A stretch of 64,000 nt of DNA, taken from the NCBI RefSeq assembly GCF_037996765.1, contig NZ_JBBNAD010000005.1:714001-778000 (forward strand). The letters are read 5' to 3'. The translations under genes were made by a program, and so were the position numbers. Numbering within the stretch: position 1 is the first letter of the stretch; each line of letters starts with the position of its first letter. The notes under the pieces were generated by a model. That model ran no database searches. It was given only the letters and a program-made list of their open reading frames with translations, and was not told where the DNA came from. Origin of the DNA: Bdellovibrio sp. GT3. Its GTDB lineage: Bacteria; Bdellovibrionota; Bdellovibrionia; Bdellovibrionales; Bdellovibrionaceae. This document shows positions 57,849 to 64,000 of the stretch, piece by piece.

Positions 57849-57880
57849 TAAAAAAAACCGTATTCTTTATGAATACGGTG
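57849..57880 (-). terminator. Minus-strand hairpin with T-run, terminator or attenuator, with repeated ACCGTAT
   Basis: Perfect 9-bp arms ACCGTATTC/GAATACGGT with a 5-base loop; on the minus strand the second arm is followed by eight T. It lies about 65 bases upstream of the short TIGR02147-like gene on the same strand, and the half-motif occurs once more nearby (ATACGGTTA at 57830-57838). It may stop transcription entering from the right, attenuate this gene, or be an operator. Confidence 0.55.
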
Positions 57881-57954
57881 ACCGTTCGGAACCACTATTT
57901 TAGTTGTACTTAATTGGGGATAAAGTTGCGTCCAATTCTTTTGCCGTATATGTT

Positions 57955-58062
57955 GCGTGCATCCAGTTCAGGTGAAGTTCAGTGAAGTTTCTTTAACGGA
58001 AACCATTCTGACACTGTCCCGCAACGGTAACCTATTTTAGGAAGTCCGATCCCTGCTGGTGA
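57955..58062 (+). promoter_or_regulatory. Cobalamin-riboswitch-like leader of the thioesterase gene
   Basis: The core CTGTCCCGCAACGGTAA (58014-58030) and a B12-box-like AAGTCCGATCCCTGC (58042-58056) match the most conserved parts of cobalamin riboswitches. CCAG-tt-CAGG (57963-57972) can pair with CCTGCTGG (58052-58059), giving an enclosing helix; a small CCTA/TAGG hairpin sits between the two core parts. CCGC in the core (58019-58022) can pair with GCGG (58076-58079), which overlaps the GCGGAGG ribosome site of the following gene, so control at translation is plausible. Upstream GGGAA/GGTG elements are weaker than in the classical type. Confidence 0.65.
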
Positions 58063-58086
58063 AACAATTTATCCCGCGGAGGAATT

Positions 58087-58482
58087 ATGGATATCGAAAC
58101 TCGCAAGAGTTCATCGCGCACGCACGTCTTTAAAACGGTCTTTCCAGGAGAGACCAATCACTACAATACACTTTATGGTGGCCTTGCATTGAATTGGATG
58201 GACGAAATAGCGTTCATCGCTGCCACTCGATTTTCACGGCAAAAGTATGTGACCGTCAGTAGTGATCGGGTGAATTTCAATATCCCAATTCCCGCAGGCA
58301 CAATCGTTGAGTTGGATGCCTATGTAAGTAAAATAGGCACGACCAGTCTGGAAGTGACCGTGGATACTTACTGCGAGGATATGTATAGCGATAAGCGTAC
58401 AAAATCCATGACGGGGATTTTCACTTTGGTCGCCATTGATGAAAATAGGAAAGCCATTCCCATCAAATTTCCAGAAGACTGA
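58087..58482 (+). CDS. Hotdog-fold acyl-CoA thioesterase
   Basis: 131 residues. TVFPGETNHYNTLYGGLALNWMDEIAFIAATR is the catalytic-loop region of the BFIT/YciA-type hotdog thioesterases (Asn/Asp set), and DRVNFNIPIPAGTIVELDAYV continues the fold. It hydrolyses acyl-CoA to free acid and CoA in the cytosol; substrate length is not evident. ATG 58087 is preceded by GCGGAGG. It sits alone behind a cobalamin-riboswitch-like leader and ends at a terminator. Confidence 0.9.
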   Translation: MDIETRKSSSRTHVFKTVFPGETNHYNTLYGGLALNWMDEIAFIAATRFSRQKYVTVSSDRVNFNIPIPAGTIVELDAYVSKIGTTSLEVTVDTYCEDMYSDKRTKSMTGIFTLVAIDENRKAIPIKFPED

Positions 58483-58490
58483 TTTTGGCA

Positions 58491-58527
58491 AAAAAAAATG
58501 CCTCCGACTATAAATCGAAGGCATTTT
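58491..58527. terminator. Bidirectional Rho-independent terminator
   Basis: The stem AATGCCTCCGA/TCGAAGGCATT (one mismatch) has an A-run on the left and four T on the right; it serves the thioesterase gene and, more strongly, the convergent katG. Confidence 0.8.
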
Positions 58528-58552
58528 GAAGAAGTTGAATATCCGGACTGAA

Positions 58553-60796
<2,244 letters not shown>

Positions 60797-60852
60797 TCAA
60801 ATGTTGTTAGTTAGGTGACGTCTATTTTTCGTGTTATAGGGCAATTAGTAAA

Positions 60853-60889
60853 ATTGATTAAACCTATTGGCATAATAGACAAATCCTAT
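60853..60889. promoter_or_regulatory. OxyR-type tandem binding site upstream of katG
   Basis: Four tetramers at 7-base spacing: ATTG (60853), CTAT (60864), ATAG (60875) and CTAT (60886). This agrees with the OxyR consensus ATAG-N7-CTAT-N7-ATAG-N7-CTAT with one mismatch. It overlaps a possible -35 (TTTAAT, minus strand) of the katG promoter, spaced 17 bases from TATAAC. It could also affect the divergent phosphatase gene. Confidence 0.65.
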
Positions 60890-61085
60890 GGCCACAATTT
60901 CGCCGAAAAACGACAAACAATTGTTTCAGAGCAGAGTGTTTGTTTAATCAGGGATAATTTCATAAGTCGGGAGTGATTTCGTGCATTTGAGTAAGAGGAT
61001 GCTCTTGATTTGTTTTGCTAAGCTAGAGCCCATTCGTGTGGCCAGATGATTGATCACATATAAACAGGATTTAAATTTCCTCAAA

Positions 61086-61113
61086 TTGTTCAAAAATTTA
61101 CCATTTCTATGCA
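61086..61113 (+). promoter_or_regulatory. Possible sigma-70 promoter of the phosphatase-sulfatase cluster
   Basis: TTGTTC and TATGCA are spaced by 16 bases, about 30 bases before the ATG. The match is weak. The rest of the 60776-61144 gap shows nothing beyond the OxyR-type site and the katG promoter. Confidence 0.3.
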
Positions 61114-61144
61114 TCACATCAATTATTTCATTGAGGAGTTTTAA

Positions 61145-62140
61145 ATGAAGTACGCCGTGTACTTGGTTGTGTTTCTGTGGATGGGGCTGGTTCAGGCCGC
61201 AGATCCTTTGCCTTCATGGAATGAGGGAAATATAAAAAAAGAAATTATAAGTTTCGTTAACGATGTAACCAAAGAAAATGGTTCGCGTTTTGTGAAGCCC
61301 GAAGATCGTATCGCAACTTTTGATAACGATGGCACGCTGTGGAGCGAAGTGCCCACGATCGAACTTGAGTTCACAAAATTTAGAATGAAGGAAATTCTAG
61401 CAGCCAATCCAGCGCTGAAAAAGCAAGAGCCCTACAAATCATTACTAGCCAAGGCAGCCGGCGCGGACGTGAAGCTTACACAAAAACAGATTCTGGACAT
61501 TGTCGCTAAAACTCATTCCGGAATGAGTGAAGAGGAATTCGGCAAGCAAGTCAGGGAGTTTTTTAAAGAGGCCAGACATCCAAAACTTCATGTTCCGTAC
61601 ACGCAGGCAGTTTATCAACCCATGCTAGAGCTACTGGCATATTTGCGCGAAAACAACTTTCAGATATTCATAAGCTCCGGTGGGGAGATTGCGTTCATGC
61701 GCCAAGTGGTTCCTGAAATATACGGCATTCCGACTCAAAATATTATTGGTTCCTTCTTTGTGGATAAAACGGAGGAAAAGAACGGCCGACTGCAAGTTAT
61801 GCGAACGGCGCAATTGGGACTGTTAAATGATAAAGGCGGTAAGCCCGTCGGTATTGTTCGCCACATTGGCAAGCGGCCCATTATTTCTGTAGGGAACGAA
61901 CGGAACGGTGGCGACATCGAGCATTTAAGATTCTCAAGTGAAAGTTCCCTTCCGAACTTTCAAATTATGGTGAATCACGACGATGCAGAACGTGAGGCCG
62001 CCTACAGCGAGAAAGACAATGCGTCTTTGAACGCCGCTAAGAAATTTGGATTTAAAGTTCTAAGTATGAAAAACGACTGGAAGCAGATTTTTCCAGTCGC
62101 AGACAAAATCGCACAACAAAAACAAAACGATCATAAATGA
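61145..62140 (+). CDS. Exported HAD-family phosphatase
   Basis: 331 residues. Signal peptide about 1-19 (ending LVQAA), then a HAD core with motif I FDNDGTLWS (Asp about 59 and 61), motif II FISSGG, and the SVGNERNGGD acidic motif IV. It is longer than the cytosolic HAD at 29163 and is likely periplasmic. It is in one run with a sulfatase and its activator, so it may act on the same kind of sulphated or phosphorylated substrate; this is inferred from position. Confidence 0.85.
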   Translation: MKYAVYLVVFLWMGLVQAADPLPSWNEGNIKKEIISFVNDVTKENGSRFVKPEDRIATFDNDGTLWSEVPTIELEFTKFRMKEILAANPALKKQEPYKSLLAKAAGADVKLTQKQILDIVAKTHSGMSEEEFGKQVREFFKEARHPKLHVPYTQAVYQPMLELLAYLRENNFQIFISSGGEIAFMRQVVPEIYGIPTQNIIGSFFVDKTEEKNGRLQVMRTAQLGLLNDKGGKPVGIVRHIGKRPIISVGNERNGGDIEHLRFSSESSLPNFQIMVNHDDAEREAAYSEKDNASLNAAKKFGFKVLSMKNDWKQIFPVADKIAQQKQNDHK

Positions 62141-62158
62141 TTTATGAAGGAGAAAAGT

Positions 62159-63856
62159 ATGGTGAAACCAGGGACGGAGAAAAAAGAAGAACGGAAATCC
62201 GATGGTAAAGGTAAGTCGGCAAAACCGAATATCTTGGTCATCATGGGTGATGATATCGGTATATCCAATCTAAGTTGTTACAGTCGCGGGATGATGGGGT
62301 ATCACACTCCAAATATCGACCGTATTGCGCATGAAGGCATGTTGTTCACTGATTCTTATGGTGAGCAGAGTTGTACTGCCGGTCGTGCATCGTTCATGAC
62401 AGGGCAAAGCTGCTTCCGAACGGGTTTGACCAAAGTGGGCATGCCTGGATCTGTGATTGGTCTTTCGAAAGATGATCCAACAATTGCTGAACTGCTAAAA
62501 CCATTAGGGTACGCAACAGGTCAGTTTGGTAAAAATCACTTCGGTGATCGCAATGAATTTTTACCGACCGTGCACGGCTTCGATGAGTTCTATGGAAATC
62601 TATATCATTTGAACGCTGAAGAAGAGCCGGAGAACATCGACTATCCAAAAAATGAAGAATTCAGAAAACAACTTTTGCCGAGAGGCGTGTTGCGTTGTAA
62701 GGCGACGACCAAAGACGATTCAACCGAGCACGAGCGTTGGGGGCGAGTTGGAAAGCAGACTATTGAAGATACAGGACCACTTACAAAATTGCGTATGGAA
62801 ACTTGCGATGATGAATTTGTGGATGAAGCGAAAAAATTCATTTCCAAACAAAATGATGAAGGCAAGCCGTGGTTTGTTTGGTTGAACACAACTCATATGC
62901 ATTGTCGGACTCATACCAAGCCTGAAAGCATTGGCCAGGCAGGGCCGCATCAGTCTCGCTATCATGATACGATGATAGATCACGATAAAAATGTCGGTGA
63001 TGTATTGAATCTCTTGGATGATTTGAACATCACTGAGGAGACGATTGTTCTGTATACCACAGACAATGGGCCTCATATGAACACTTGGCCGGATGGTGCA
63101 ATGACGCCATTTAGAAGTGAAAAGAATACGAACTGGGAAGGTGCTTTCCGTGTTCCGATGATGGTGCGTTGGCCAAATAAAATCAAAGCGGGCAGCATTT
63201 CAAATGAAATGGTTCAGCATCATGATTGGTTGCCGACGTTTTTAGCTGCAGCCGGAGATATGGATGTGGTGGAACGACTGAAAAAAGGCGCCGACTTCGG
63301 AGAGAAGAATTTTAAAGTGCACATCGATGGCTTCAACTTGATACCTTATTTGACGGGTAAGGAAAAAGAAAGTCCTCGCAAAGGATTTATCTATTGGAGC
63401 GACGATGGCGATCTGGTGGCTTTACGCTACGGAAACTGGAAAGCCGTATTTGCTGAGCAAAGATGCAAAGGTACCTTGGAAGTCTGGGGCGAGCCGTTTG
63501 TGAAAATGCGTATTCCAAAACTTTTCAATTTGCGCACGGATCCCTATGAAAGAGCTGATGTGACTTCCAATACTTACTGGGATTGGTACTTAAGCCGGGC
63601 ATTCATGTTGATGGCTGCTCAATCAGTGGTGTCAAAGTTTATGGCGACATTTGAGGAGTTCCCACCTCGTCAAAAAGCGGCATCATTCACGGTTGATCAG
63701 ATTTTAGAGAAAATGTCGAATGCTGCGGGATATGCACATAATGATTCAGAAGGGAATGCCGTTGCATCGGCAGTCACCGAAAAGTCACCCGGTCGGGAGA
63801 ATCAATTCAGAGGCAAAGATAAGAAATCTGATGGTGGAGAACACCGTGCACATTAA
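62159..63856 (+). CDS. Formylglycine-dependent sulfatase (arylsulfatase-type)
   Basis: 565 residues from ATG 62159, chosen because AAGGAG lies 6 bases upstream; the ATG at 62144 contains that site. The sulfatase consensus CTAGR at 72-76 (Cys72 to be turned into formylglycine, C-x-A-x-R) and the metal-site MGDDIG (Asp31, Asp32) are intact, as is TTDNGPHM. There is no signal peptide, only a Lys/Glu-rich start, so it appears cytosolic. The substrate is not known. The activating FGE gene follows 10 bases later. Confidence 0.92.
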   Translation: MVKPGTEKKEERKSDGKGKSAKPNILVIMGDDIGISNLSCYSRGMMGYHTPNIDRIAHEGMLFTDSYGEQSCTAGRASFMTGQSCFRTGLTKVGMPGSVIGLSKDDPTIAELLKPLGYATGQFGKNHFGDRNEFLPTVHGFDEFYGNLYHLNAEEEPENIDYPKNEEFRKQLLPRGVLRCKATTKDDSTEHERWGRVGKQTIEDTGPLTKLRMETCDDEFVDEAKKFISKQNDEGKPWFVWLNTTHMHCRTHTKPESIGQAGPHQSRYHDTMIDHDKNVGDVLNLLDDLNITEETIVLYTTDNGPHMNTWPDGAMTPFRSEKNTNWEGAFRVPMMVRWPNKIKAGSISNEMVQHHDWLPTFLAAAGDMDVVERLKKGADFGEKNFKVHIDGFNLIPYLTGKEKESPRKGFIYWSDDGDLVALRYGNWKAVFAEQRCKGTLEVWGEPFVKMRIPKLFNLRTDPYERADVTSNTYWDWYLSRAFMLMAAQSVVSKFMATFEEFPPRQKAASFTVDQILEKMSNAAGYAHNDSEGNAVASAVTEKSPGRENQFRGKDKKSDGGEHRAH

Positions 63857-63866
63857 GGATTAAGCA

Positions 63867-64000
63867 GTGTCACAAGTAGTTGAAGTTGAAAAAACCCACG
63901 AGGAAGGGGAGCGAAAAGCTCCCTTTCCGAATATGGTGTGGATTCCTGGTGGTTTGTTTAAGATGGGATCTGATCATCACTATTCTGAAGAAGCTCCAGC
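63867..64000 (+). CDS. Formylglycine-generating enzyme family protein (5' part only)
   Basis: 44 codons are seen before the window ends. After about 20 charged residues comes FPNMVWIPGGLFKMGSDHHYSEEAPA, the start of the FGE-sulfatase (SUMF1-like) domain. Start GTG 63867 has AAGGA eight bases upstream, in the end of the sulfatase gene. It should oxidise the sulfatase Cys72 to formylglycine. No signal peptide is visible, in agreement with the leaderless sulfatase. Confidence 0.85.
   Translation, partial: MSQVVEVEKTHEEGERKAPFPNMVWIPGGLFKMGSDHHYSEEAP

Overview
The window looks like a chromosomal segment of a Bdellovibrio-type predatory bacterium (Bdellovibrionota). The main pointers are two genes of the TIGR02147 family, which is strongly expanded in that group, a DUF3015 secreted protein, many small secreted or lipoprotein genes without wider relatives, and an otherwise Gram-negative housekeeping set (Tol system, LpoB-like lipoprotein, SUF operon, rpsU-dnaG-rpoD). 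The species is not decided by anything I can see. Coding density is high, both strands are used, and I see no tRNA, rRNA, CRISPR array, transposase or phage gene.

Left part (1-13.5 kb): a large exported protein cut by the window edge; a DUF4105/DUF3015 envelope pair; a thioredoxin; a secreted Arg/Gly-rich protein; then a long leftward run made of a GDPD-like membrane protein, tolQ-tolR-tolA-tolB, glnE and an exported cyclophilin. A bidirectional terminator closes that run.

13.5-20 kb: an Rrf2-type regulator with three conserved cysteines leads the iron-sulphur assembly operon sufB-sufC-sufD-sufS-nfu, with a 25-bp palindrome in its promoter region. 20-27.5 kb: an orphan PrlF/AbrB-type antitoxin, then xseA-xseB-ispA-tlyA, a patatin-like lipoprotein that seems to lack its catalytic serine, and pepP. 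27.5-32 kb: a TIGR02147 regulator divergent from a secreted protein, flanked by two near-identical terminators; a HAD phosphatase; an acetyltransferase-like gene and glpD.

32-44.5 kb: mreB with a good promoter, followed by a sigma-like/anti-sigma-like pair, a histidine kinase and a membrane-anchored protein; a JAB-only RadC relative; an LpoB/TPR lipoprotein pair; a PhaR-type regulator; a pseudopilin-like protein; a large TPR lipoprotein. 44.5-50.5 kb: prkA-yeaH-spoVR-yciH stress cluster and an OmpR-type response regulator. 50.5-57.4 kb: a secreted protein, a TadA-Nudix fusion, and the macromolecular-synthesis cluster rpsU-yqeY-dnaG-rpoD.

Right end (57.4-64 kb): a short TIGR02147-like protein, a cobalamin-riboswitch-like leader in front of an acyl-CoA thioesterase, an exported KatG preceded by an OxyR-type tandem site, and a HAD phosphatase-sulfatase-formylglycine-generating-enzyme cluster that runs off the window. 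The most notable observations are the riboswitch-thioesterase pairing, the TadA-Nudix fusion, the mreB-linked sigma/anti-sigma/kinase cluster and several enzyme-family proteins with lost catalytic residues.
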